In this document: in pieces, positions 11,620 through 24,100 of the stretch
How the letters are laid out: the number at the start of each line of letters is the position of its first letter
Position numbering within the stretch: position 1 is the first letter of the stretch
NCBI GenBank assembly: GCA_946699065.1
Contig: CAMPDV010000367.1
Location: forward strand, 248,001-312,000
Direction of reading: 5' to 3'
Origin: Loxodes magnus
Taxonomy: Eukaryota > Ciliophora > Karyorelictea > Loxodida > Loxodidae
DNA: 64,000 bases
Notes under the pieces: generated by a model
The model's database searches: none
Seen by the model: only the letters and a program-made list of their open reading frames with translations
What the model was told of the DNA's origin: nothing
Translations under genes and position numbers: made by a program

Positions 11620-13033
11620 ATAACAATCATAATTTAAAAGAAAAAGCACTGTAAATCTTAGAGTATTGTAAGTTAATATTAGACACTTAAAGGAATAAAT
11701 AGATATTAGCTTATACTCAAATAACTTAAAACAAATAAAATTAATATTTATTCTTTCTTCAACTTCTAATATTAGAACTCAACACACTTAAAAATAAGCT
11801 ATAACCTACATTTAGTATAAATAAGACTAAACTTAAACTGCTTTAAATATATTAAGTTTTTAAAAAGATTATAATAATTCATTATATAAGCTTGGATTTC
11901 TACGTCTAAATTCTTTTAGCTAGGTTTCTCATAATTTTTATTGTTAACATTAATTTAAATAGAAAAGACAGACTATTTTACAATTTCTATAAAGGATTAC
12001 AACCACTTAATACATAATGAATTATGGACCAACTGTAAAAAAGCATTTTTCATAAGCTTAAATAAAAAACTTTATTATCTGTTTACTTTAAAATCAATTA
12101 ATCCTTATAAATACTCAGTCTAAATCATTTATATAGATTTAGAAGACTCATAATGTCTTTCCCTAATTATCTTCTTTTAAATTTATAGATAATAAGAAGC
12201 TTGAATATATATATATAAAAGACTTATAATTTTCTGAGAATCTACTCTTTTTACTCTTAATTTCTTCAATCAGTATAGATAAAAACTAAATCACTACAAT
12301 ATTAAAATAAGTTCAATTGAGTAATAAACTAATAGAAATCCATATAATAAATATATAACATTTTAGATAGTTTAATTTATAGATACATTAAGACTCTAAT
12401 AACTATGCATATGCTCATAATAACTTAATTAAAAGTTAGAAATTAAAGATTATTCTCAAATAATTAAGTTATAAAACATAGTTATTTATCTTTCTAGTTA
12501 TAGCAAAATAATAAATTAGAAAGAAAATATCTATTAAATATAAAATTCCTTGCTGCTTTTTACATTCACAGAAACTTAAATTTTAAAATCTTAGTTAAAA
12601 AGAAATAGCATAATAATATATTAAAACTATTTACCTGGAAACTGGTATCTTTTTTAAAAATTTGAGGAGAATTAAATAGATAAATTTATTTCAAAGCAAT
12701 TTCCTTTGCTAGATGAACAGAATAACTATATTGTTAAATAATGATGCTTAACTATTTTTCTATATGATTTATCTATTTAATTTTTTCCTTAAAAAAATTA
12801 AAAATTATGGTGACTAAATTTTTATAATTTGAAAAGGCTTTAAGATAAATTTTAAATTTACCATTTATATACTTTTAGATGATATTAGCTTATGTAACTG
12901 TATTAAATAGGTCTAATTGAAAAATAAACTGAAAAGCTTATATTTTAGTTTATGTTTATACTAATAAGTTAAATTAATAACCTTTTTAATAGTTTAAATA
13001 CATTCTTATTTAAATCCTCTAAAAAATAAAAAT
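11620..13033. other. AT-rich non-coding sequence
   Basis: Most of it is duplicated at 40.7-41.9 kb with many substitutions and indels. No frame is preserved between the copies that I could see, and no RNA gene was found until the tRNA at 13,034. Confidence 0.45.
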
Positions 13034-13105
13034 GTCGGTGCAGAGACTTGAACTCCGGTTTCGACGGCCACAACGTCGTGCCCTAACCACCTAGACTACA
13101 CCGAC
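13034..13105 (-). tRNA. tRNA-His (GTG), copy 1
   Basis: The minus strand folds as a cloverleaf: acceptor GTCGGTG/CACCGAC, anticodon stem CGACG/CGTCG with loop TTGTGGC (anticodon GTG), and T-arm around GTTCAAGTC. It has no intron and no encoded CCA. The 72 bases are identical to those at 37,024 and 46,840. Confidence 0.95.
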
Positions 13106-13689
13106 TTACTATAATATGCAATACTTCTTTAAATATAAATTTAAATAAATTCCTTTTACACTCTAACTAACTAGCTTTTATAATGGAAATACTCAAGATT
13201 AAGATGAATATATTTTTTCATTTTCTATCTTTCAATATAATTACCATATAAGCATCTCTATTTTATTAACTAACTAATTATGAAATTTTCCTTAACCACT
13301 GAAAAAAAATGATCTAGATGAACTAGATAATATAAGCATAGTTTGAATATTTCATATTATATAACTTAATAATCTTGCTCTAACTTTGCTTTTACTATTT
13401 CTATTTTTTGTTTGCTATTATCAAGCAATCTTAATTAATTAAATACTTACAATCTTACAATAATTTACAATATAACAATTAACTTAAAAAGTTATAAGTT
13501 TAATTAGTTTTAATTATAACCTAAGAGAGTAAATTAATTAATAAAATAGAATAGTTTGTACATATTAGGAAATATAGCTATTAAATTAGCACCTCTAATT
13601 TAAATAGAAGAGACTAAGATAAATATTAGAATACTTTTACTAAATTAATAGAATCAAAATCAATATTTGCTAGCAGGAAAAAGAAGTTA

Positions 13690-14300
13690 GTTTATTTTAT
13701 TTATAAAGTAGAGGTTCAAAAGATACTTCAAGCAAGTATAGGAAGATTTAGGAAGTTATGCTAATGAAAGTTAAGTTTCTTATTAATAAAAAATATTTTA
13801 GTTAAAATGATTATTTATTGCTAGATGTAAGACTCACAAAAAAACAAGAATTGCAAGATCTAATAAATTACTAAATACTAAAAAGCATTTTTAGAGAGGA
13901 TTATGCTGATATTTAATGTCATAGAGGGACTTATTAACTTAAATTTTAAGCTGATAAGGCTATTTTTAATTCTTTAAATTAAAACTATTTAAAATTCTCA
14001 AAGAGAATGTTTTCATACAAAGCATCTTATCAAAATTTAAGTTCATTACTAGTTACAAGGGTGACTATATTTAGAAAATTAAAGGTATGAGGAATAGTAG
14101 GATGTAAAATGCTTAAATTAGACTTTAAAGATTTAATCTAGAAATATTAATAATAAGACATTATTAGCAATAGATCTTATTTATACCTTTAGATCATATG
14201 CCATCCAGTTTCAAAACGGAAAATTAAATCCTCACAACTTAAATTTTAGATGCTTATTAAAACTTTATCATAGTTCTATCTTTTCTAGCTAAGTATTCAT
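13690..14300 (+). CDS. Hypothetical conserved gene, unit 1 copy
   Basis: A frame reading KASYQNLSSLLVTR then FRKLKVWGIVGCKML (about 14020-14110) matches ASYQNLNPLFVAR and FRKFKALGIVGRKIL at 48.43-48.53 kb. A second block, PHNLNFRCLLKLYH (about 14230-14275), matches PHNLNYRCLLRLYH at 48.63-48.67 kb but in a shifted frame, so an intron or a frameshift lies between. Upstream, coding-like sequence extends to about 13,690. The family is unknown. In unit 2 the same gene is interrupted by a SINE-like element. Confidence 0.4.
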
Positions 14301-15558
14301 TTTACTATTTAAATTTAAAACATATGCAATTTAATCTAAATTAACTTAAAAATTTTAATTTTTTATATCAGCATTCAATTCACTCACAGTCTTTAATTAT
14401 CAACTGATTTAACAATTTATAGAGCTATAAGGGTATATACTGTAATCTCTTACTATATCTATTAGAGTCATATATCTTTGGTATATTTATCCTATTTTTA
14501 CAATATTTTACTAAAACTTACTTTTATACGCTTAATAAAAAACAGCTGATATTAGTTATAATTTATAAGCTTTAAGTTCCTAAATCCCTTTTATTTAATT
14601 AATAATCTTAATTTATAATAACTAAGAAATTTCTAGAAATGAAATATTAACTAATAATTAACAAAATTCTTATAAACTGACATCATGTACACTATAAATC
14701 TTAATTCCTCTCTAGATAATTAAATAGCTATTAATAATCTAATCTAATATTCTAAAATTAGGTTCTTAAAAATAGATGTTAGAGTCATAATCTAAGCATA
14801 TAAATCTAAGAGTTAAAATAAGTTTTAGATATAATTCCATTAGAAATTCTTTAAAGAAAGCGTAATTGTTTTAATATAAAATTAAAGCTATCTAATTGTT
14901 AATTTTAGTACCTAGTTAATCTCAAATTTTACTATATGCTTCTGCTTTGTCTACCTTTAAACAAGTATAAACAACAAACTATACTAAAAATCTTTTTTGG
15001 TTTACCTCAAAAGTTTGGAAATAAAGTTGTTATAACTATAATCTTTAAACAACTAGTCTTTTAATTGAATACTTGACTAGAATAATTAAAAGAAAGAGAG
15101 TGAAAATGATTTATAAATAAGTATTGCAAATAGGCTAATTATAAATAGTAGAATTAACAATTAAAAATGATTGCTATTTAATCTTATTTTAGTATAATTT
15201 AGCTTTTTATTATTACACAAATAAGCTTAGAATATACTCTAAAGCCAATATTGTAAAGCTTGTATATTAAAAAAATAGTAAAAATATAAGGAATTTATTT
15301 CTCTTAAATCAAACAATGACATTAAAAGAGCTAACTTATTTAAAATTACCTAACTAGAAATTAAAGTGAAAATAATCCAATTTTAAACTACATAGAGATC
15401 ATAGTAGATACTAAAAATTACGTTATTAATTAAATAAAACATCTAGGAAGTAAACTGGCAAAGCAACTAACTATATATGGCTTATTAACTTAGTCTTAAT
15501 AATTAAAAGCTAAGCTTAATTAAGTCTAAATTATTAAAAATAAGATAATTGTTAAAAA
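14300..15558. other. AT-rich intergenic sequence upstream of receptor gene
   Basis: Conserved in patches with 48.7-50.06 kb, but without a preserved frame that I can recognise. Similarity between units falls off just before the receptor ATG, which supports that start. Confidence 0.4.
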
Positions 15559-18500
15559 ATGCTTATTTGAATATTCTTAATATTGGGTGCAACTCAAATA
15601 AGTTCGATGCAATTTTTAATTGTTAGCTCTCCTCATACTTTACCTTACTTACCTGGTTTCATTTAAAAGTAGGTGTCTCAAAGTTTATTTGGCAACTATT
15701 CTTTCAATCCTATCCATCTATATCTGGAGAGTTCTAACTTCTCAATTTAGATCATTGAAAGATAAATATAAGATCATAAAATATAATTCATTCTGGATTT
15801 AACATTCAACGTCTTCTTCACTCATAAGCTAAGCTTTTTAAAGACTAGCATTCCTTAGTTTGTAGCCTATAGAGATAATAATAATTTTAAAAGCTAGAAA
15901 GTGTATTGAATTATGCCTAGTTATAAGTAAGAAGGAAAAGCATTGTAAGGATTATTTGCAAGCCTAAACTTTACTAGGATATCTTTTTTAAGCTAAGAGG
16001 AGAATAGATTTTATAAGCCATCTGACTTTATTGATCAAAGCAAAATAAAAATAAGCACCTCTTTAAATATTCCTTTGGATTCAAAACTTGGTCTGGATTA
16101 ATCAATATGTAATGACAATTATATAAAAGAAAGAATACTGAAAGAAATTATTTAAGTATATAGAATTTATGGTTCTTCAGTAATCCTAATTTCATTAGAA
16201 GTTTGCTGGTAAGCATATATTTACACGGTCGCTGCTGATTATGAAAAAACAAAAGCTAGACAAACATGAGTAGCAGGTCTTGAGTCTTCAAATATCATAA
16301 ATCCAAAAATAACTTAAACTATATAATAAAGCTCTAGGACTCGCATTAGTATCTTAGATGATGGAATTATAGCTTTAACTCCAAAACTTTATATCCCTAG
16401 TAATTACTTTGATCTTACAATGTATTATGTTCAACGTGTTCTAGCCTTTATAGAAAAAATAGCATATTTAAAAATAAAAGAGAATCATCAATCTTTCATA
16501 GAAGCCTTTACCAGGTTTAAAGTGGAAATATTCGATAGTAACAATTTTATGCGGACAGAGTTTTCAGTTTTCAATCTTCAAAATAGAAGACCAATTGAAG
16601 TGCTAGAAATAAAAGATGACTAAGTGATTAAAATATAAGATATTATTTATCCTGGACCAAGTACAACACCACCTCCTAATTAATTTCCAATAGAAATGTC
16701 TTACTCAACTAACGATTAGGAGCCAGACGGTTCATAATCTAGCATAATTTTAATATCTCCTCCAAAGCATATTCCTTGTATTGTTGATTATATCAACTTA
16801 GAATTAAGATAACTCAGCCAATATTATTTTAAAGCAAACCCAATTTCATACGGTGGAATGAAATTTAGTTTAAACTATACTTTGTAAGTTTTATTGGAGA
16901 ACTATTCTGAAATAGGAATAGCTCATTAAGGTAGCTTATTAATTTAAAGTTGGATAACCGCTTACTACGTTTTTAAATATATGAATGTGAATATTCCATA
17001 TTTTATAGCGAGTAGAGAAGATGAACTATCAGATATTCATAAATATGAGAATGTTATATACAACTACATTTCATGGGAACTTTTTCAAGATATGTATATT
17101 TTATTTTTAATCAGAAACAAATGAGATAAAATTGGTATGATTTTTGAGAAATACGAACCTTCTAATAAAAAAATTCATGACAAGATAAAGTAATGACTGA
17201 TTAGTAACGACAAGGTTATTTTAAACTCCAATGAAACAACATTCTTAGAATTGAATAAATCAGATAATTAGAAGCTTTATGGTGATATAACTCGTCAGAT
17301 AATTTAGAAGGAAATTAGAATTATATTTTCCTTACCTGGCTTAAGTTTAGTTTATAATATTAGACGATAAATTATGAATTTTGGTTGAAAAAAAGGGGAC
17401 ATCAACTTAGTAATTATGTACACTGCTAATACCTTTGAATATGGAAGTGATGATGATGAATTGATAGATTCAAAAAAGCTACTTCATGGAGCGATGACTA
17501 TTTCTCCTTAAGAGTATGAAGGAGAGAATGGATAGAAATTACTAGAAGTTCAAAAAGAATGTATAGATTTTTTACCTCCTTCACCTTGCTATTATATTGA
17601 GTAACCGTTAATAATTGCTAGAGGACTAGAACTTTGCTTAGAATAAGGCTAAAGTTTTTTAAATTCAAAAAATTTGATATATAATTTAAGAAATCCATAG
17701 TTCACGGGATGTAGTGGATCAGTAAAATTCAAAAAGAACTCGAACTTTAGAGATAATCTAAACTTTTTCTTCATCAATAATGTTTATGACTGACAGTGAA
17801 ATTTACATTTGGTTCCTTATCTTGAATATTGTAAAACATGTGCAATTGTATGAAATAAGTTAAACGAGCCTACTTGAAATGACAATACCACAGATACTCC
17901 TAAAGATTCTTTCGAATTATTTGACAGTAATTGTGACTTCTCAGTTCGAAGGGTGAAAAAATTCAATTTAGGTTATAATATAAGTATTTTAGAGTTAATA
18001 TTTATATCTTTAGTTACTTTGACTGCCACAATTTGGAGCTTTAAAGTTTGAAGAAATCATAAGCAGGAAATACTAAGCAATAAAGTATTGATGAGTAGCG
18101 AAGACGAAATATTTATAATATATTTACTGACTCAATTTATATAATACGTAATGTTAGGACCAGATTTAAGTAATCTATTTTTTCAAGCTACTTTTTCGCA
18201 AATTTTATCGCTTGACTTTTTAGTTATAAAGATGAGCAATTATTTCTTTTGAACTAGTGTTCTCTTTAGTTCAATCTTGGCCTTTTTTATCATTTTTCTA
18301 TATTTAGCTTTTTTATTCTAATTCGAGGTGAAGTATAAAAGCAATTGTATACTAAGAAATTTGGGAAAGTTCTCTTATCTTTTTAGTCCTATTTTGACAG
18401 AAATAATTTTTATGCCAGTTATTTTTATACTAACAGAGATATACAAATGCAGCTATGGTAGAGATAGCAATTTAAATGAAGAAATAGAAATCTCCGAAAG

Positions 18501-19533
18501 CTTTTTAGATATAAACTGCTCTAAATAATGCTTTACATAAATGCATTTTATAGCCATAGCCTTATCAACCCTAGCTTTATTTTTCTACATTCCTTTAGTA
18601 GTTTTAGTAAGACCTCACTGATAAGAATTATAAGGAGATACTATTCATATAAAATAGCAACCCTGATATATTGTACTTAAGAGCACTATTTAGATTATAA
18701 TAGTAATTTTGAGTTAGGCTTTAAAAGAATTTCATCCTTTCCTTCATGGTATTATTTACTCTCTAATATTTCTAGTTTTTGCTATTCTAGTGCTTATAAA
18801 GAAGGCTTTAACTTACCTAAAATTTAACTGAATGTAATTTATTCTTCTTCTACTTACTTCCTTCATAACTGCAATAGTGGCTTTATCATTCTAAACCTCT
18901 AATTCAGGGAAAATAGTTTTATAGATAATACTTATATCAGGTATTGGATTAATCTTTATAGTAGGTATAGTAGTTATGATTAAATACCCTTCATACCTCA
19001 AATAAATAAAGCCAGATTTAGTAAACTTATTTAGATTTGGATTTAGACTAAGAGTAGATGTAGGTATACTAAATAAGCATATAGATACATAAAACAAAAG
19101 AATATAAATATATAAACAAATATTCCTTTAGAACTCTAGCAACTCAGCTTTAATGAGAACAAACTCTTCCTAGGATTAAAAGTGAATAGCATCTTTACAA
19201 GACAAATAAACTCTTATGAGCGTTAAGAACTAAGTCACTACTTTTGTTTTAGAAGAAAGCTAAGAAAATAACTTTACAATAGATTACTCTTAACAAAAAA
19301 TGAATGAAAATACTAAAAACTAAAGTATAAATCCTTGAGTTACTAAATTTAAATTAGATAGCAAATAAAGTAAGTTATTCTTATAGTAAACAGAAGCTAG
19401 ACAGGAAAATAGCATACCTTAGGAATATGAAATAAAGGACCTTACTTAACACTATAACTTTTCATTTTAAACTATTAAATTTTAAATTTAAGATTTAAAG
19501 AAAAATAGGCTATGTCTTATTCTAATTAAATGA
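15559..19533 (+). CDS. Receptor-like multi-pass membrane protein with ANF/PBP1-like ligand-binding domain, copy 1
   Basis: 1,324 residues from ATG to TGA in one uninterrupted frame when TAA/TAG are Gln and internal TGA is Trp (about 17 TGA against 4 TGG). A hydrophobic signal peptide starts at residue 1. Residues about 400-730 resemble the type 1 periplasmic-binding/ANF receptor fold: a YNYISWELFQDMY block, FGWKKGDINLVIMYT, and the typical closing FTGCSGSVKF (about 715-724). A Cys-containing linker (CKTCAIVW, about 758) leads to roughly nine hydrophobic segments between 807 and 1139. A DINCSKQC loop and RPHWQELQ also lie in this region. A polar tail of about 185 residues follows. The layout suggests a cell-surface ligand receptor, class C GPCR-like or a ciliate-specific multi-pass type. 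Similarity to the copy at 50 kb starts at the ATG and stops just after the TGA, which supports both ends. Confidence 0.85.
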
Positions 19534-20900
19534 CTAAGTTCTATTTAAAAATATTTATTTCATACTAATTAGATATATTTATATTGCTTGCTATTATTTT
19601 TTAATTTAAAGGTATAAATAAAAAGATTTAATGGCTTATAGTCACATCAAATTTTTATTAATTATGCTAACGGAAAGTAAATTAAATGAACCTTGTAATA
19701 GTTAAAAAGAGTTAACTTAGTTATTAAATTTCCTTTAGCTATTTTTTATAATTTTAACTAAATAGTTAATTAAAATTATTAGCCCTAGTATTAGTACAAT
19801 TCTATTTATGATTTATTAGCTCTATTTAGCATTAATTTGCTTCAATTAACTGAGAAATGAAAAGTTTAACTTAAGATTAAGTTATTAATTAAATTCTTTA
19901 TTTTCTAATCTTAAGATAAAGTCCTTATGATTTATATTTATTAATTAAGCCAAAACATTATTAAAACTGTAAGTTTTGCTTTGAAATATCTAAAAGTTTC
20001 AACCTAATTAAATTAATAGCTTACTTTTTAAGTATTGCTTACAATTACAAAGATAGACACTACTGGGATAGTTAGCTTATGATTAAGCTAAAAAAAATCA
20101 GATTAATAGAATAAAACTCTTGATATTTCATGTCAAGCTGAATAAATAAAGCATTGCTTATTATTTTTCAAGATGGAATTTCTCTTAAATTACAAAACTA
20201 AGTCAGGACTATTACATTAAGATGAGTATTCCTCATATAGGATATGCATGAGAACTATTATTTAATCTTTAAATAAATCTTTAAAATGATTAAAGAGAAT
20301 TATTGCAACTGAAGTTATCATAGAATGATAATTCTTGTAAAATATATGGTTTTCAATGCTATAATTACAACGGATGAAGATATTAACTTTTATCATAATT
20401 TCTACATTTTTAGTCTAAATGTAAAAAGCAACTTGTTTCAAAACATCTTCAGACCAAGAAATATGAAAAAATCTTGCTAATAATTAAGTAAATAAAAATT
20501 AGAAAATTTTATAGATTTTTACTCTTATTTTTAGGTATCCTGATCGAGCAGTTTTAATACTCCAATTTATTAAGGAATATCATATATCCTAGATAATTTA
20601 GACATTTGAAGACTAAACTAAGAAAAATTTGGAAAATAATTTAAATAACTTAATTTTATTTCCTTATATTTTCGAACTAAGAACATTGGTATTTTCTAAT
20701 TAACCAAAACATTATATTAACAAGAAGATAAAATAAAAATGGAAAAGCTATAAAAGCAATCTCCATAAAATTAATAAAGCTAAATAATTAAGAAATTAAC
20801 TATTGATAAAATTAGAAAAAGCATATATGCAATAATTGATAAAGTTGTATTTATTTAAATAAAAATAATATATAAATAGAGTTATTATAAAGAAGGAGTT
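19534..20900. other. AT-rich sequence downstream of receptor gene
   Basis: Strongly similar to 54.05-55.4 kb in unit 2 but with indels that do not keep a frame. Nothing was recognised. The first 60 bases after the TGA differ between copies, as expected of a 3' flank. Confidence 0.4.
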
Positions 20901-22350
20901 TTATCATTTTTAATAATTTAGATGAGGATAGCTGTGGCATGCACATATAATCCAAAAACTTATTGAAATTATAATCCAAATTTTTTATTTAATTTTATAA
21001 TAAGATTATCCCCTTTTTTATTATTCTAGATATATTTAATTATATCCTCTACAATAAAATTTAATTTTTTTATTTATTTTTCTATTTTCTAAGTTTGCTA
21101 ATATAAAAAAATTGTATCCTAAACAACTGTAAGCATATCATATTTTCCTCTCTAATTTCAATTTGTTTGTTGATATTTAAAATGGTGTCGAAATTTTTAT
21201 ATTCAGCTATAGCTCTTTTAAACCAGTTGAAAAGATATTATCACAATTTTTTATGATTGATTATTGACAATGTATCTTAAATTGCATTAAAAGCTAAATC
21301 TAACTTAAGGAAGATAATTAATTTTAGTAATTTATATCTGGATAAGTACATTAATATTTAATTCTTTGTTCTTAAATTTGTTTTTATTTATAATACTTTT
21401 AATTTAATTTAAGCTACTTAAATTATGCAGATGATTCTTCTTTTAGTTTGTAAGATATACATTTAATAAATTGATTATGTGGTTTAGCACATCAATAGAT
21501 TAAACAAATTTAAAATTAATATTTATAAATTCTCAATTATTTCCTTTAATTATGCTGATAAATACTCGTACTAGATAATCATCATTTCTTGTAGTAAAGT
21601 TTTCCACTTTGGTTTATCTCAAAGTCTAATACTTTCAAGTATTTTATTTACATTTATCACTGCTTATTAAATTTAAATTCTAACAAAAATTTTAAATATT
21701 ATTTTGCCATCGAACGCACTATAAATTAGGAAACAAGGGATCAGGCTTGAGATTCATTTGTTTAAATATTGCGTTTTTGTACAAAATTTTAATATTCGAA
21801 TTCTATTTTTTATTTTCATAATAATTCTGTGAGCATTGCTTACTTCTGCTTATTAGAGTTTTTCAGAGAATTAACAAAATACCTTGGCCAAAAGTTTAAT
21901 TTAATTTTATATTAAGATAAATATTCTTCTAAAACCTAACTCTTTGGCTTTTTTAGTTTTTTTAGTTTTTTAAGAAGATTCGATGATTTTTACTCTTTAT
22001 TGATAAGTAAATTTTTAGCTGATTTCTTTATCCACAATTTTTTCTATGCTTAAAAATAAAAATTTTGATTCAAAAGTTGATTTAATTAACACAAAAGCTT
22101 TGAATCCCTTTTATAGTTCTTCAATTAAAAATAACTTTTTAATTTACCCTGTTTTTGTATACTTCTTTTAGTGAATCAATATTAAGATGAACCTAATTAT
22201 TAATAGCTAGCTAAGCATTAAATAAAGCATACATTAGAAAAAACTTTTTCTTATTTCATTCAATTTTTTCTAATCTTTAGATGCTGCTCTTAACTTGGGG
22301 ATATTTTACAGACTAACTTTAAAAATTAATTTCAACTAAAATTTATTCCA
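20900..22350 (-). CDS. Hypothetical protein region, minus strand, unit 1
   Basis: The minus strand reads as protein-like sequence over long stretches: EEYLSQYKIKLNFWPRYF, then AHRIIMKIKNRIRILKF, then WDKPKWKTLLQEMM and YEYLSAQLKE, then NWFKRAIAEYKNFDTIL and MCMPQLSSSKLLKM. Frame changes occur near 21,880 and near 21,230. A short intron of about 34 bases beginning GTATTTTG and ending CTAATAAG could lie near 21,880, but it does not obviously restore the best frame. Unit 2 has the same region with other small indels, so one or both copies may be pseudogenes. No family recognised. Confidence 0.3.
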
Positions 22351-23249
22351 AAAAGAAATTAATTGCAATTTTATAGAAATTTATTTAAGTTAATGAAGCG
22401 AAATTTTTTTATAATAATTTAAATTTATCAATAAATAATTATTTTACTCTTTTATAAAATTGTTTGTTTTGCTTTTAATAATTTAACTATAATCTAATAA
22501 CCTTATAACTCTTTATACTTAGAATATTTAAAATTTTAAAAGTTATTTAGCATTCTATCATTAAGATTAATTAATATATATCATTTTATTTGAAATTCCC
22601 TCCAAATTTAAAAAGTTATCAAATAAACATATAATTGTTTCTTATATAAGCTTTATATTTTAGTTTGCTCCATTTATTTAAACTTATTTTCCTTTTTATT
22701 ATTTAAAATTAGTTGCTAGTATTATTGCTTATCCATTCTTTATTTTTGCTAAATTCAAGATATTTTCCTAATAAATATCTAGAATGCCTTTTTTTAAAAA
22801 TTTATTTACTCTTACTTCTACTTAGTTAGATCAATTTTATAAATAAAGCAAATATATTAGTAATTTGTTTACTATATTATTATATATAATACATCTTTTA
22901 AAAGGATTCTAAGCAACAACCAGGCTACGGCAGGTTAAATGGAACCAAATCGAAACTCTGAATGCACTAGAAATGGAATGCTCAGTAGTTAAAAATCTCC
23001 ACTATTGATTAATATTAAAAGATTCTAATGAAAGGTGGAATGGAAAGCCAAAAATGTCAAAAACAACAAAAGCAAAATTAATAAAGATAAAAGATAAAAC
23101 CCAGTTCATACTTAAGCCCAAAATAAGGAATTTCTCTCCGCCATTGTGCTGAAAGAACAAATAATGTGAATATACGAGAACGCATATTAAGATCTTATAC
23201 ATAGTGGCGATTACGTACTTTAGCTATTATTTAGACAACATAGCATGAG

Positions 23250-24100
23250 ATGGATAAAGCATTACAGAACAAGTAGCAATTAAAGAATTTAGAGAATGGT
23301 ATGGTAAAAATATGGCAAAAGAAATGCAAGATTCACAGTGAAATCCAACGGCTCAGTATTTGTTGTATTCAATGGCATGAAAAAATATATGAATATCACA
23401 AGCAAAAGAATATGAGAATAACGAGGGAAAAAATTTCAATTGAATAGAAAAATTAGCATTAATAGTATGGCCCACATAACTACAAAATATATTTCAACTT
23501 AAATGAATTTTCAAATATATTTGAAATAAAGAAGCCCATAGAAAATACGGAAAGATTAGAGGAGACATAATGCACACATTTCCAAGCATAAAGATATTAA
23601 CAGGAAAAATATGAGTATACAAGACTTAGAAAACCTAAAGGAAGCTAGTAGAATTCCAGAGGTAATAGATCTGCAGGGAAAATTAATGAAAATATACCAC
23701 CCTTTAAATTTTAAGGTCAATCAATGCGGTCAGAAAAGTAATACAGATAAATAAAGTAGAAGAATCGAAACAGTAAAAGTGAAAAAAATATTTTAATAAG
23801 TTAGGAAGATAACAAGCAGAGATTAGCATAGTTCTCAATTAGTCCGGGTTAGCAATGGCACAAGAAGAAAAAGAGATAATAAAAGAGAAAGAAAAGATGA
23901 TAATTAAAGAAAGAGAAGAAAGATTAATAGAAGAATGATAGTAGGAGAGACTTAAAAAACTAAAAAGAAATAAAAATTAAATCTTATTATAATGAAATTA
24001 TGAATGATCATTATTTCTCGCAAAAATGAGATTGAGCATACGTAAAAAGATTAAATAAAGATACATTTGTTTATTTGGGTAAATTAGAAAAGATTGATAA
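23250..24100 (+). pseudogene. LINE ORF1-like protein with decayed zinc knuckle
   Basis: Reads ARFTVKSNGSVFVVFNGMKKY (about 23325-23385), RKYGKIRGDIMHTFPSIKIL (about 23545-23605) and, after a frameshift, RIPEVIDLQGKL (about 23652-23687). The first two blocks recur in the minus-strand LINE at 3.3-3.6 kb. Near 23725 a CCHC-like knuckle survives as VNQCGQKSNTDKQS. In unit 2 it is CNQCGQKGNTDKQS, so the first Cys is kept only there, while the His and last Cys are lost in both. A charged region follows (KEKEEMIIKEREERLIEEW type). ORF1 proteins of LINEs bind the element's RNA. Confidence 0.65.

Larger units (their letters stand above)
9555..12785 (+). repeat. Segmental duplication, block A, unit 1
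   Basis: Matches 38,755-41,875 in the same orientation (offset about 29.1-29.2 kb), with many substitutions and small indels. It contains a minus-strand member of the repeat-associated gene family. Similarity is lost just after the shared TTCTATATGATTTATC near 12,760. Confidence 0.8.
13030..24093 (+). repeat. Segmental duplication, block B, unit 1
   Basis: Matches 46,835-59,100 in direct orientation. It holds the tRNA-His, the small hypothetical gene, the receptor gene, the conserved minus-strand region and the 5' part of a LINE. The offset grows from 33.8 to 35.0 kb, mainly through two 0.53 kb element insertions in unit 2. Confidence 0.9.

Noticed and set aside
18328-18528. Short standard-code frames at 15,620, 16,420, 18,328, 18,891 and 53,319
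   Set aside because: They are fragments or antisense shadows of the two receptor genes, cut by TAA, TAG and TGA sense codons.
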